Below, piece by piece: positions 11,060-24,579 of a DNA stretch of 64,000 nt (position 1 is the first letter of the stretch; each line of letters begins with the position of its first letter). The position numbers and the translations under genes were made by a program. Location of the stretch: positions 1 through 64,000 of the forward strand of contig SGPM01000045.1 of NCBI GenBank assembly GCA_004802725.1. The letters run 5' to 3'. The notes beneath the pieces are model-generated. The model was not told the origin of the DNA. It was given only the letters and a program-made list of their open reading frames with translations, and made no database searches. This DNA is from Antrodiella citrinella (lineage: Eukaryota > Basidiomycota > Agaricomycetes > Polyporales > Steccherinaceae).

Positions 11060-13348
11060 ATGGCTTCCGCTCCCCAGCACCAGGTTCATCACTCCTACGG
11101 TGGTCACCCACCATCCGCCAACCACCACTATGAAGTCCGCTTGCCGCCAATAAGGGACCTCGGCATTGTCTACCGCGACGAGCAGGCTCACACCGCACCC
11201 CAGCCTCAACAAGAATATACTCAAGTTCAAGGGCATCCCAGCCGACACGACTGGTCACGCACCTCTTCTGGACCCGGACCCGCCCATTCACAACATGGAA
11301 CAATGCCGCCTCCGACAGATCCATCAAAACCTCAGTATCCCGGCAAGCCCGATGGTCAGTACGCGACACCTGGTGTTCCCCTGTCAGCACAAGGCAGTAT
11401 TGGTCCCACGAGTACGGGAAGCAGGCCAGGCAGTGGTCGTGGCGACCCGTCGTCTCAGTCTTCCCTCAAGCGTGCCCGTTCCAATTCGTCCATGACTGAG
11501 GCGCCCGGGCGCTCTCCTCACGTAAGCATACGGTCCTTCCGCATTGTTTCTTGTGACTCTCGTGCTTACTATCGTACTCGTAGACGAATTATCCTCCTCA
11601 CACTGCATATTCTGCCCATCCTGCACCTCCCGGGTCTTTCCAGCAAGCTCACCAAGCCCCGCCCTCGCAGGAGAATGCTCATCCACCTACTGTGTTTGCT
11701 CAACAATCAAACTCTGGGTATCAGCCGTACGTGCATCCACAGAGCCTGAACCAGCGCCATTATCCTGTCCCGCCGTCTGCTGCACATGCCCATCCGCCGT
11801 CTAACGCGCCTTATCCGCCACCGGCTCCCACCGAACACTGGCAGCAGCAACAGCCGCCACCGCCTGCCCCTCCTCAGTATCAGTCTGCAGCGCCGCAAGG
11901 CCCATACAACAACTTTCCGCGAACGACGCCCCTCGTGCCCGAGAGCGTTGAAACACGAAGTGGTGCGCCTGTTCAAGATGCCAAAAGAGCTGCCGTTCGC
12001 CAGAAGACCATAGCAGAGGTGCGTCTTGTTCTGACGCCTCGTGAACTGTCTTGATTGACGTGAAAACATAGATCGTGGAGAATTGCAACATTCTGTATCA
12101 ATTTGCAAACCGTTGTGGTGTGTAATACCTTCAGCTGCGCTTTGTAGTCTCTTGTACTGATCTTACAGTGACCACAGCCAATCAGCCTCACCTCCAACCG
12201 TCGCCTGAAGAGCTTCAAGACACATCCAGACGTGCCGCTTTGGTCGTTCGCCTGATGGATGAGCTGCGCAGACTATCCTCCCCGGAGGATCAGTTGCCCA
12301 AAGACCTACCGGTACTCAACGGGGCAGATGAGCACCGTCCTCCCAAGAGACCGTGGGAGGACACTGTGGACGAGGACCCCATGACTACCTCAGGGAACCG
12401 TGGCGAGGTATGTATCGTTTCTTTGTCTTACGTGTTCGTTATGAAATGATCCTTGTTGCCACAGTACTCCGACGATAAGATACAGTCAACCGCTGAACAG
12501 GATATGGAAATCATCCGAAGCAAGCGAGCCACAAGCGCAGGAGGAAACGCTCCTGGGCAGCCGAAGAGCAAATACAGGAAGCGCAGTGTACGTCTTTTTC
12601 CCGGGACTTGCACGTCATACCCCAGGTGCACAACTCATGTGACATGTTTAGCGAGCAACACCCCCAGGGAAGTGTCATTCGTGCAACATTCGAGAAACGC
12701 CTGAATGGAGGCGTGGTCCTGACGGAGCGCGGACTCTCTGTAATGCCTGTGGGCTTCGTGAGTCGCATGCACAATATTCTACCCTGACAGCGACTGAAAT
12801 TAAGTGATTCAGACTACGCTAAGCTGATGCGAAAACGTGATAAGAATGGAATCAGCCAGGATGGTAAACCTGCCATTACTATTGAGTCTCTTCGTGCATC
12901 CACCGCGTCCGCCAGAGGTGCGGAACAGAACGCCGAGGCACAAGCTCAACAGTCTTTACCACCTCATCAAAGTGGGCTTGTTCCGGCGACATATGACCAG
13001 CACGCTCAGGGAAGGTCAGGACCCTCTCCTCCACACATGAGTTCCCAATACCCTTCTCCTCACCCTCCTCCCAAATCCGGACCGCCTCCTCCGCACATGC
13101 AACATTCTCCCCACCCTCAGCATCCGGGTGCGTATTCGCTCATGCCCGTTCAAGGTGGCCATCACCCCATGATGCCACCACCTCCCCCACCAGCTCACGG
13201 TGAGGCAGGTGCCAATGTACCTGCTCCGCCTTGGCTTCCATCCTCCGGATCCTCTTCTGGCAGTGGTCGTCCCGGGTATGGTGGCGAACATCAAGCGTAT
13301 ATGAGAACCTCTCACCCACCGTCACATGCTCGGGCTTCCCCTCAGTAG
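11060..13348 (+). CDS. GATA-type zinc-finger transcription factor, NsdD-like
   Basis: DNA-binding regulator acting in the nucleus. The single GATA finger reads CHSC, then 18 residues ([18 protein letters not shown]), then CNAC, followed by [11 protein letters not shown]; a phase-1 intron splits the His codon. The 18-residue loop and surrounding residues match the NsdD/SUB-1 group, which controls sexual development in ascomycetes. Upstream are long Pro/Gln/His-rich stretches ([18 protein letters not shown]). A short helical region ([15 protein letters not shown], then [17 protein letters not shown]) precedes the finger and a basic stretch KSKYRKRS. About 60 residues downstream begins another Pro/His-rich tail. 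At least six introns are needed. No PAS domain is seen, so it is not a White Collar protein. The developmental role is inferred from the family. Confidence 0.85.
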
Positions 13349-14058
13349 GTGTGACCTCACTTCTGCTTTCTTACCTCCACTTGCTTCGTTCTCCTTCTTG
13401 CATGCTTTCGTTCTTCTTTTTGACGTGCCATGACGTATTCTGCGCGCACAAATATCTTGATCCGCTACGTATGCTCTGCTCTCATTCGACTTTGTCTGTG
13501 TACTGTTTCTTCCAGTCTCATATGGTAATTCCGTTGACGAAGTTCTTGCACGGCGACTTTTTATACCCGATTTTTTATAATCTTGAGTACTGAATAACTA
13601 AAGTGACTTCACTACTACTACAGCTGTCTACCTATCCCTCTACCTACACTTCTGGCCCCTGTCTCGTTCACCATGTTACCCCCTTGATTCCGCACCCACA
13701 ATACAGGCATTCATGTTTTTTTAATACAGTTAACCTGGCGGTGCTTACACGATACGTTATGATGCAATCGACTACCGCATGGAGAGGACGACGTCGGGAG
13801 GAAATCTAGGATGTGCATCTGGAATGAGATGGACGTCGGCGATCTAATACTGCGGGGAGAGCGGTAATCACATGGATTGACAGCGCAGATGAAATTGTCA
13901 AATCGTCGATGATCGATCTCTCATCGTCGAAGTCGGGGTCCCGAAAGAAGATCTGCCATGCTTGATGCAACAACATTGGTCATTCTACATCGTCATGAAT
14001 TCAATCTATGAGCTCGCAAAGGTCATATACTGTACATTTTAGGTGTATATTCGACAGA
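13349..14058. other. Convergent 3' region
   Basis: Lies between the convergent ends of the GATA factor and the dioxygenase gene. Pyrimidine-rich 13370-13520, then A/T-richer. Nothing else seen. Confidence 0.5.
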
Positions 14059-15729
14059 TCAATCGTTGTAACCTCTGGGCTTTGCGTTGTTCTGGCTGGC
14101 AGCTTGGCTGGCGGGTACGTCGTGCCCTTGTTGCTTCCAGATCTCCACCTGCCTGTCTTTCGCCACCTTGCCGCCACGCTCGTATTCTTCCACCGAAATC
14201 GGCTTCTCCCCGCGCGGCGTTGCGCGGAGGGCATGGCGTGTGTGAGGCCAGAAATCGAATGTGGCTGTATGCGTCACGATCTACAAACAAGCGCACGTGC
14301 AAGTGTCAGAAGACTCTCCTCCCGCCCAAAGTCTATCACGAGAAACTCACCCGGTTGTCCCAGAAGGCTATGGAATGCGGCTCCCAATGGAAACGAACCT
14401 GGAAATCCGGGTTCTCGCTGATCTGGTGGAACAGGATGTTCAAGATTGCATCCGATTCTGACTTCGGAACGCCGACAATGCGACGCGTGAAACCTGCGTG
14501 ATACGGAGAGATGACGCTCATTAGAGTGCAGATAGACGACAGATGTATTTGATAAGATGATGACGGAGAGGTGGAAGGAAGCAGGTGGTGGGCACGCACC
14601 AGGATTGACGTAAACACTCTTCCAGCCCGTTACTGGGTGCACTCGGACAAGCGGATGAATGGTCTCGATGGCCTCCCGGCGGACGGGCAGGCCCGCCGCG
14701 CGTGCACCGTCCGCTTGGGCAACAGCACTATGTACGGCATAAAGGCCTTCCAGATACTTTTGGAAGCCAGGGCTGAATGACGAGTACAGCGCGTAGCTGA
14801 CCACACACGAGGAAATCAGCCGTGCAATTAGGTGCCGAATGGAAAGACAACATACCCAGATGACCATAGCGTGTCTCCTCCGTACACTGGTCCAGTGATC
14901 ACCTGCAACGATGTGGTGGAAGGCGGCTGGACTTCATAGGTCACATCTGAATGCCATAATTCTAGCTTGGAGAAGGCACTGGTATCCGGACGTCTTGATG
15001 CATCATTGTAGACCACTGGGCCAAGGGTCGTAAGTCAGCAGATGCTTGAATGAGTGTAAAGTCGCACGCATGACTCACCATGCACTTCCTCCAAGCCAGG
15101 CTCACGAGGTATCGGCGTTGTGGCATGCTTGTGGAGAGGTCCCCAATGCCGCGCAAGGTCTAGTTGTTCATGTACGTTGATCTCTTGATCTCTGAAGACT
15201 GTATTACCACATGAGCCTGCATTCATGGAGATTGAAACCGGAGAATTGTCTCACAGACGACACCTCGTTCAGCTACAAGCAGTGACCTAATTCAAAGTTA
15301 GCCATACCATCAACCGAAGAATATGACATAGGACACACAATTCATCTTTCTGCTGATTCGATAGCTGCCTGAGATCGAGTCCTACTAGCTCCGTACCAAT
15401 GGCAGGGGTAAGGTGCTTGACTTTCTTTGCCGCTGAGAGTAGGGCCTTCTTCTCGGGATCCGCGAAGAGAGCACGATCAGTGACGGCTACCTCTTCCAAA
15501 GGAGCCCACTTGACATCTGGGAAGTAAGGCTGCAGACGGTTGAGCACACATGTCGATGCGTGCACCTAGAAGCATTCACCTTGTACCGCGCAAATTCGTA
15601 AGTGTCGTCATCAGCACTATCTCCGTTGGCAGGTGAGTAGAAGGGGTTGATCGGTTGTGCATTGTTTGCAGCCTTCAGAACCGTAACAGGCTCTGAGACC
15701 GCGGTCTCGTTAGTAGCGACAGGAGCCAT
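14059..15729 (-). CDS. TauD/TfdA-family 2-oxoglutarate/Fe(II) dioxygenase, JLP1-like
   Basis: Predicted to oxidise a sulfonate or related substrate with 2-oxoglutarate and O2, as yeast Jlp1 does to release sulfite. The start at 15729 (MAPVATNETAV) is the first ATG in frame in good context. Key residues are visible: the metal-binding HxD in LELWHSDVTYE, the distal His in DNRIVTHTATFD, and the 2-oxoglutarate-binding Arg in RHALRATPRGEKP. Other family segments are KHLTPAIGTELVGLDL, GVVFFRDQ and HKHATTPIPREPGLEEVH. Five or so introns interrupt the gene, including one right before FTRRIVGVPKSE. The stop is TGA at 14059-14061. The substrate cannot be read from the sequence; taurine, alkylsulfonates and sulfate esters are all possible. 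Confidence 0.87.
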
Positions 15730-16361
15730 GGACCAGCAGCAGGGTTCTGTGTTGATGTTCGTCGGCAGGATCATCCTGTGTATGCTTATAAGCCATCTCG
15801 AGCTCCTGAGAATAGAGCCACGATAGCACAATCTGAAGCAGTCGCGCGAGTCGAAGTCATAATGGCGACAGTAGTGAACATCACATGTCGGTGAGAATGA
15901 AGACCCATTATGGTGACTCTCCGTAAAACCTAGTCTTTCCGCTCAGAAAATGTGAAGTTCTAGATATTGATGGCCACATTAGTATTATCTATGTGAGTCG
16001 CTGAACCTAATGGTACTGGGTGCATCCCTGCAATATGATCAGTTTTACACCTTCGCGGATCGAAGAGAACTCATCATCGAAAATTCTGGACTGCTTGAAT
16101 AACCATCGTACAGACAAACATCGGTCGCTTATATCACTGTCAAACGAGCCTGAGTAAAGAGAAGAGTCAAGGATCATTGAGGATCATCGTAGTTCTCGAG
16201 GACGCGAAGGTAAGAGGATGTAAGCGCCCATATCCCTGTGACTCGGATTTTGCCGTGCGGGGTGGCGGAAACATTAGACACGGCAGCCCAAACTTTGCCC
16301 AAACATCCTCGTTGCAAACCCTTGCGTGTACCATATACCTCCGTAAGCGACCTCATTGACA
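15730..16361. other. Divergent promoter region
   Basis: Shared upstream region of the dioxygenase (minus) and XRN1 (plus), about 630 bp. No clear TATA box. No gene seen. Confidence 0.5.
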
Positions 16362-19300
16362 ATGGGTAAGTTCACAAACATATTGTGTAGAAACACTGCT
16401 CATCAGCCTGACCCCTAGGTATTCCCAAGGTATGTGGCCACACTCAAAGTTGAGAGATGACGCAACGCTGTAACCAACTAATCACTTGGGTCTTCTCAGT
16501 TCTTTAGGTATATATCAGAGCGATACCCGCTCACATCCCAGTTGATCCAAGAGAACAAGATTCCAGAGTTCGGTGAGCCATTTGCCACGTTACAGCTATA
16601 AACGCTGACGGATAGTGCATAGACAACTTGTACATTGATTTCAATGGCATTATTCACAACTGTTCCCACCCAAACGATGAGGACGCACATTTTCGATTAT
16701 CGGAGGAACAGATCTTCACAGCTATATTCGCATATGTGGACCACTTGTTTGGCAAGATAAAACCAAAGAAGTTGTTCTTCATGGCCGTTGACGGCGTGGC
16801 TCCCAGAGCGAAACAGAATCAACAGCGGAGTCGTCGATTCCGTACTGCAAAGGAGGCGAAAGAGACTAGAGAGAAAGCCGAGAGGAAAGGGGAGAAGTTG
16901 CCGGATTCGAAGGCGTTCGACAGCAACTGTATCACGCCAGGTGTGTTTCATGTTCCCTCACACGAGCGACGCGCCGCTTACCATGCCTTGCGCATACAGG
17001 CACACCGTTCATGGCGAGGTTGTCTGAACAATTGCGTTACTTCGTCAACAAGAAGATCACAGAGGATTCGAACTGGCGAGACATCACGGTCGTGCTCTCC
17101 GGACACGACGTTCCAGGAGAAGGAGAGCACAAGATCATGGAGTATATTCGACTATCTCGAGCACAAGCGGACTACGATCCCAATGTGCGACACTGCTTGT
17201 ACGGACTTGACGCAGACCTGATTATGTTGGGTCTCCTGAGTCACGATCCCCATTTTTGCCTCTTGCGAGAAGAGGTCAAGTTTGGACCCTCGAAAAGCAA
17301 AGCGAACAAGAGGTGAGTCCGCGTTGTACAATTTATCATATTCCGCTGAAGCGTTCGTCAGCTTGGATTCCATCAATTTCTACCTGCTGCATTTGGCTCT
17401 AATGCGGGAATATCTCGACCTAGAGTTCCATGAAATTGAACCCATGCTTCCATTCGAATACAGCCTGGAGCGTGTCATCGACGATTTCATCCTGCTTGCA
17501 GTGTTCATCGGAAATGATTTCTTGCCTCATTTACCTGATTTGCACATCCATGAAAACGGGTTGGAGAGGCTGTTCGATATATACAAGCGATCGTTGCCTT
17601 CGTTAGGTACGTTGTCTGCATTTCACTTGTGTCCATCGTTGACACATTATACACAGATGGCTACCTGAATGAAGGTGGAGTCATCAATACGCAGAGGCTG
17701 CAAGTCATTCTGGACGAAATGGCAGAATGGGAGAAGGAGATCTTTCAGAAGGAGTACGCGGATGTGAACTGGTATAAGGGCAAGCAGGCCAAACATGTGA
17801 AGGAGATGGAACACGCCAGAAACCGTAACAAGCTCGGTACGTCTTCACAGCATATAAAGTTCAAGCTCCCAACTAAATATGTAATGTGCAGTGCTCACTC
17901 AACCACAAAGAGAGATCTTTGACCAGGTCCGAGCATTCGTATTGGAACACAGAAATGCTGCCTCCCCGGCGCATATCCACAGAACACCGCTCACTATGCT
18001 CAACAACTTTCCAGCCCGCGAGCGGAAATTCATTAGCACACTTGCTGAAGACTTGCATCTGTCGCTGACGTGGGACGAGTATGATGAACAAGATCAGAAC
18101 CTCATAACTTGGCGTTTCCCCGGCGAGTTGGAGGAACCACTTCCAGAGAACGGCAATGGCCACCCAAACGGTGACGGCGAAGACGACGAAGAATGGGAAG
18201 ACGACGACGACGAAGAGAGCAGAGCGGCAGTGGATAGGGTGCTTACGAAGTACCAGAAGGCAAAGGTCATGGAAGACGATAAAGAGGGCGATTTTGATAG
18301 GCGTCATGAAGCGTCCATACGAGAGAAGATGGACGAGTGGAAGCGGGGCTACTACAAAGTAGGTATCTCATTCCGCCTGTCATACAAAGCTCATGCCTGT
18401 CACAGGGGAAGCTGGAGATCTCATACGACAGTCCCGAAGAAATGGGCGATCTAATTTATCGTTATATCGAGGGCATGCAGTGGGTTATGCACTACTATTA
18501 CAGCGGCGTTGCGTCCTGGGGATGGTTCTATGACTACCATTACGCTCCCCGTATTTCAGGTGAGTCAATTTGTACAAGATGGGAGCCAATGCTGAACGTT
18601 TCACGTAGACCTCAAAGGTGTCGACCAGATGTCATTCCACTTCGAACTCGGAAAGCCGCATTTCCCTTTCCAACAGTTGATGAGTGTCCTGCCTGAGGCA
18701 AGTAAGGAGCACATTCCTCGCGCATATCAGGTTAGCTCTACTATGTATCCAAATTATCTGCTACGTGCTAACACTTCTCAGGACCTCATGTACGACGTCA
18801 ACTCTCCTATCCTCGATTTCTACCCCACAGAATTCGAGTCGGATCTGAACGGCAAGAAGCAGGAATGGGAAGCTGTAGTCAAGATCCCATTCATCGACGA
18901 AACCAGATTGTTAAAGGCCATGAACTGTAAGTGGCCATTGTTTCCAATTTACCGTCATCAGCTGATTGGATCGCAGCACGAGATCATTTATTGAGTCCAG
19001 AAGAAAAACGACGTAACTCGTTCGGCACCTCTACAAAGTTCACATTCAATCCGGGTCCTCCGATGTTATATCCATCTTCCCTACCTGGCTTCTTCCCCGA
19101 TCTACACAGATGCACGTGTGCAATGGAAGTATTCGACCTACCAACCTTGGATGGTCTCCACCTAGTAGAGGGCCTTTGCGACGGCGTCTTCTTGGGAGCA
19201 GAGGCGCTTGCTGGTTTCCCCTCGCTCCATACGCTTCCTCATACAGCTGCGCTCGGCCACCATGGTGTCAATATACATGGACAGGAGAGTCGCAATAAAT

Positions 19301-21490
19301 CCATGATCGTGCACATTCAGAACAGATACGAAGACAAGAAGGTCTCCGAAATCGCAGCGGAGATGATTGGCAAGCGCACCTTTGTCGGATGGCCGTTCCT
19401 ACAGGAAGGTATCGTGACGTCCTTGTCCGACCCGCTTTTCAAGTACGAGAAAATGAGTGTCGTCCCTGGGTCACCTGCGAAAGTCATACATAACCCGCAT
19501 TCGCCGCAAGGTGTCGGCTTTTGGAAGATGCAAGCTGAGAAGATTGAGCACTATTATTCCAAGCGGTGTGGTATCCTCACGGGACCTGTTGAAGTGCTCG
19601 TTCACGTCCGACCGCTCAAGGGTGAGCATACAACTCTTTCGCATCGGGATGTATAAGCTGATTATATTGTATAGGGTTGAAACGTCTGGATACAGGCGCA
19701 CTAGTGAAGGACTACGAAGGTCAAGATAAGGAAATGGAGCAAGCCGTACAGATGACGGTATCGGATGTTTCTTCAGAAGACCCTCGCTTCACGGAGAAAG
19801 AGGCGCCTCCCTTGTCAGAGGAGTTCCCCGTCGAAAGCAAAGTTTTCTTCCTCGGAGAACACGCGTACGGCGTCGCTGCACAAGTGTCTGAGACCACCAA
19901 GGATACTCTTTCCGTGATTCTTGCTGTATGTCTTTCTGGCTCTGCTGAATGTGTTCTAATTTTGACTCGTGCATATCTAGTTCTTCCCTTCAGAGGCTTC
20001 GGAGAACGCGAAATTCAAAGCCATTTCCAACGCGAAAGCAGCTCAGCGATACTTCCCGTCGTTCAAGGTTGCTGAGATGGTTGGATTATCATCAATGGCG
20101 ATAGCGAAGATAACCTCACGGTTCATGGTTTTGACCGCGGATGGGCAGAAGAACGACCTAGGGTTGAATCTCAAGTTCGAGGCCAAGAGCTTGAAGGTCA
20201 TCGATTATTCGAAGAAGGATGGCAGGTTCTGGGAGTTCAGTGATAAAGCGATGGACCTCATACGTGAATATGCCCGCGCGTACCCTGAAGTCATGGCAGT
20301 TTTGAAGAACAGCGGTGACGGTGAGTGCTACGTGGACGACATCTTTGTGCGTGTCGCTCATTTTGATGTACCAGCGATGTCGCGCGCCACCGACGTTTTC
20401 AAGAACGCAGAGAACGCAGATGCGAAAGTCAAGGAGGTCAAGAACTGGCTTGGAACAAAGGGTGTACGCAGTTTCGAGCCCGTTTCGCTGTTCTGCGACC
20501 AGTTGAAGAAGGTACATTGATACGCTTCTTTGTCTTTTTCCAATCTAAACTCCGTTGTAGGACACTGTGACGGAGATTGAGGCGTTGGCTGACAAGATCA
20601 CCGAGAACAAGTCACCCAACGCTATCAAGAAAGCTATAGTGAAGAACATTCCCCGACAGGCCGTGCTGAAACCTGCCCACTCTGCGTATCGCTTGCAAAA
20701 CCAGCACTTTACCTTGGGAGATCGCGTCACTATGGTGCAAGACTCTGGAGGTGTCCCGTTGTCCGCGAAGGGCGTGGTGATTGGTCTGAACGCGAAGTCC
20801 ATGGATGTTGTGTGGGACGTCGCTTTCTTATCAGGCTCGACGTTGAACGACAGGTGATATATCAGACTCTGGGGTACATGACGCTTTACTGATACTGTAA
20901 TTCAGATGTTCGAAGTACAGAGGTTCAACGGTCGAGTTTACGTCGTGTCTCAACCTCACCGATGCTCAATTCATTGCCTCCATGAACCCAAAGGTTGCCC
21001 AGCAGAAGCCGTCTGCACCGTTCAACCCTCGCTTCGGACCGCATCCCGCCATTCAACCCCCTCCAGGCCAGCAAGCTGCTTCAGGATTCCGTCCAGCTCC
21101 ACAAAAGTAAGCCTGCACACATTGTCAAATGTGTGCAACTGCTGACATACTTGTGATTACAGTCCAGGCGGAGCAGTGCATATTATGGCGAACCCTAACC
21201 GCGGACGTGGTGCATTGAACGGACGTGGGGGTGCACACCAACAGAATGGTGGACCGCCAGGACACTATAATGGTAACTCAGAAGGCCAGAGAGGAGGACC
21301 TCGAGGCCGAGGTGGCTTCCCTCCTGCGAGGGGTGGTCCTCTCTCGGTGAGAGGCTTTGCCCCTCCATTCCGTGGTCGTGGAGGTCCTCCCAACGATTTT
21401 GAGAGAGGTCGTGGTCGAGGATTTTTACCAAGGGGCGCTCCTCGTGGACGTGGACGAGGAACTCCCGTTGCTGCTCCCGTACTCACCTGA
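16362..21490 (+). CDS. XRN1: 5'-3' exoribonuclease 1 (cytoplasmic mRNA decay)
   Basis: Degrades decapped 5'-monophosphate RNA in the cytoplasm. The start is built from two tiny exons, ATGG (16362-16365) and 11 nt (16419-16429), then the exon from 16500; together they read MGIPKFFRYISERYP, the XRN1 N-terminus (Xrn2/Rat1 starts MGVP). Active-site acidic residues are visible in YIDFNGIIHNC, PGEGEHKIMEYIR and YGLDADLIMLGLLSHDP. FIGNDFLPHLPDLHI and WVMHYYYSGVASWGWFYDYHYAP are strongly conserved. An acidic linker (DDEEWEDDDDEE) follows the nuclease core. SH3-like regions come later (FTLGDRVTMVQDSG). The C-terminus has RG/RGG repeats (about 21190-21480), typical of RNA-binding tails. About 12-15 introns. 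Stop TGA at 21488-21490. Confidence 0.95.
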
Positions 21491-22324
21491 ACACTTTTGG
21501 GGACTACTTATGGAATAATGTCTGTTGTATCTTAACGTGTACGATCATCATTGCTTTACTCGCATTCCTTCTGCATACCAGTTACTTATTACTGTCGTAT
21601 AGTAGTAATTTGCGTACCTTGAATTTTGCAATTGTATTCATGAGGCACATGGAATGTCACAGCTGGCTTCCTAAAGTACGATGTCCTTGCTAGCGAACAA
21701 GTAAATATATATATAGTAAATGTTTAGTCAGAGGTAACGAGGTTGGCGGAAGACGGAAATTTGGCCAGGCCTTCCGCTTCGCGGAAGGCGAAATACGAAG
21801 ATTCGGGACTCGGATGTTCGTAGCGGAGGGTCTGAACGAAAGCTTTCGTTCACTGAAATGCTGTGGAACGAGCTGCGAAGTCCGAGATCTTGAGACGAGA
21901 AAGGCCAAAGGCCGAATTTCGGCCAAATTCCGACTTGAACGTGAAGTGAAAGCAAGCCGTAACGAGCACGACTCACCACCACTAAAACGCTGGGATGGTG
22001 GGCTGGGACGAGAAAAGATCTGAGCGAATGAGAGGACGATGGAGAGTGAGGGAACACGATACACGAAGCTCGAGAGAGCGCGCCCAAGACGCGTTCTGCC
22101 GCTTTCGGACATCGCTTAGTAAGCATTAGTTTGGACTCCCTCGTGCCTCGGGAGTCAAACTGCACTGTGCTGTGCCGGTTATCATCCGGCAACTTAAATG
22201 CTGACGTAATCGTAAGTGGTCTTCCGGGAACTCCGTTCAACCTGAGCCGAAAATTATCTTTCAATATCTACCTCGACTCAAAACCACATCGTCTCGATCT
22301 CCCTCGCAGTTATTCGAGACAACC
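21491..22324. other. Palindrome-rich spacer between XRN1 and GMP synthase
   Basis: 3' flank of XRN1 to about 21720, then a stretch with several perfect inverted repeats. These are 21769-21789 (9-bp arms, 3-nt loop), 21834-21851 (18-bp perfect palindrome with core AAGCTT), 21910-21924 (7-bp arms), 22129-22160 (11-bp arms with one bulge) and 22173-22191 (6-bp arms). AATTTGGCC at 21758 is also matched by GGCCAAATT at 21921. A minus-strand frame from an ATG at 22112 stays open for 140 codons, but its Ser/Arg-rich make-up looks non-genic. Confidence 0.6.
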
Positions 22325-24434
22325 ATGGCGGAAATTCACGATCAGTTTGATACCGTCCTTATCCTTGACTTCGGATCTCAGGTGAGGTCTGGTGCTAACA
22401 CGCGATTGTCCCAAATACTGAACACTGTCTTCAGTATAGCCATTTGATCACCAGAAGATGTCGTGAGCTCAACGTGTATGCAGAGCTTATGCCCTGTACG
22501 CAAAATATCAAAGATTTGAAGCTCAAACCCAAAGGTAAACCCACCTGGAGTCATCGAGCACATAGGTTGTTGAGGATATTGCCCAGGAATCATCCTGTCT
22601 GGCTCTCCGTATTCCGTCTATGATGACGAAGCGCCACACGTCGATCCGGACGTGTTCACCCTCGGAGTCCCCATTCTGGGCATATGCTATGGTCTTCAGG
22701 TGAGTGTCAACGAGTTGTTTCAGCCTTTACTTTCGCTGAGACAAACGTTCAAGTAGGAGATAGCCTGGTACATGAAAGGACAAGTCACAAAGTGTGATCA
22801 TCGGGAATATGGCTTTGCGCAACTGCGAGTCCAGAAGTTGGGTGAATCCCATGTGGCGGATGCTCTCTTTGAAGGCTTGGGAGATGAGATGCAGGTCAGA
22901 CATACGCGTCCGAAATTGCGATCCTCCTTGCTTAGGATTTCCATCACTTTAGGTGTGGATGTCCCATGGCGATCAACTCTCGCAGATACCCGCCGAATTC
23001 CATACAATTGGTCTTACAGACACAGCACCATTTGCCGCAATCGCCCATGATACTAAACCATTCTACGGAATCCAGTTCCACCCCGAAGTCACCCATTCCA
23101 CCCGTGGTCGTGAAGTTATTGGCCGATTTGTTCTCAACATTTGCAAGTGCAGTACCTCCTGGACAATGGTCAGTATTTTGGTAATGCGGGCTCGTTGCTA
23201 TCCTCATCTATGACGTGGTTATAGGAGGAGTTCATCGGCAAAGAGATCGCTCGTATCCGACAAATATGTGGGCCCAAGGGGCGCGTGATCGGTGCCGTCA
23301 GCGGTGGTGTTGACAGCACAGTAGCGGCGAAGTTGATGCACGAAGCTATTGGTGATCGGTATGTCAGGTCAATACCTGTTCACAGTCTGATGGTAACGCG
23401 CAAGGATCCAGCTTCCATGCTATTATGGTAGACAACGGAGTCTTGCGCGTAAACGAGGGAAAACAAGTGCACGAAATGCTGAACAAGGATCTCGGCGTCA
23501 ACTTGACTGTTGTCGATGCTTCTGAATTGTTCTTGTCCCGTCTCAAAGACGTCGAAGATCCGGAGCAAAAACGCAAGATCATTGGTAATACGTTCATCAA
23601 CGTTTTTGAAGAAGAGGCTGCGAAGCTGGAAGCACAAGCCGAAAAAGAGGAGGCATCAGGAGCCGAGGCGAAGGGTCGGATTGAGTGGCTGCTCCAGGGC
23701 ACTCTGTATCCCGACGTCATCGAGAGCATCAGTTTCAAGGGTCCCAGTGCCACTATCAAGACGCATCACAATGTCGGAGGCTTGCTCAAGGATATGAAGC
23801 TCAAGCTTATTGAACCGCTTCGAGAGCTCTTCAAGGGTACGTGCCATTCGTCGTCTACTTGCATGTGCCATATCCTCACCAAGCCGCGTAGACGAGGTCC
23901 GCGCTCTTGGAAGACTGCTCAACATCCCTGCTCATTTGGTCCAACGCCATCCCTTCCCTGGGCCGGGTCTGGCCATCCGCATCCTTGGACCAGTCACTCG
24001 CGAACAAGTGCAGATTCTGCAAACCGCGGACAACATCTATATCGAAGAGATCCGTAAGGCAGGTCTGTACAACGATATCAGCCAGGCGTTCGCAGTGTTG
24101 CTTCCTGTGAAGGCTGTTGGTGTCATGGGGGACAAGCGCACTTATGAGCAAGTCATCGCTCTTCGCGCTGTTCAGTCCGAAGACTTCATGACCGCGGATT
24201 GGTGAGCTTTCTTCTTATTCCCCTCTTAAACCTCGCATTTACGATTGAATTTTCAGGTATGTCTTCCCTCCAGAGATTTTGCGTCGCATTTCTTCGCGTA
24301 TAACCAACGAGGTTGCTGGTATCAACCGTGTCACCTACGATATCTCGTCAAAACCCCCAAGCGTACGCTCGAGCCCCATTTTATCCTGTGCTTCAAGGCT
24401 GATATCAGCTTTTTAGACCGTCGAATGGCTATAA
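22325..24434 (+). CDS. GUA1: GMP synthase (glutamine-hydrolysing)
   Basis: Converts XMP to GMP in cytosolic purine synthesis. Domains in order: class I glutamine amidotransferase, with nucleophile Cys in GICYGLQ and His/Glu in [11 protein letters not shown] pyrophosphatase with P-loop [12 protein letters not shown]; and the C-terminal dimerisation domain ([42 protein letters not shown]). The start at 22325 gives [19 protein letters not shown]. The last intron (donor GTACGC, acceptor TTTTTAG at about 24416) adds a short final exon ending TVEWL and TAA at 24432-24434, close to the usual ending of this enzyme. About ten exons. Length fits the family. Confidence 0.95.
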
Positions 24435-24579
24435 GCGTGACGCAGAAACATTTGTGTACAAAAGTAGCTAAATCGTTTGAATCATGTGAGTTCATTACCA
24501 CGTATAAAGGTCATACCCAAGCTAAAACTGCCCGCCCGAAGTGTTTGTAGCATCCCTTGTATTCATAGGCTCTTACGGC

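Noticed and set aside
21690..22112. 140-codon minus-strand frame in the XRN1/GMP synthase spacer
   Set aside because: Ser/Arg-rich, overlaps the palindromes, no splice partners or known domain; likely chance.
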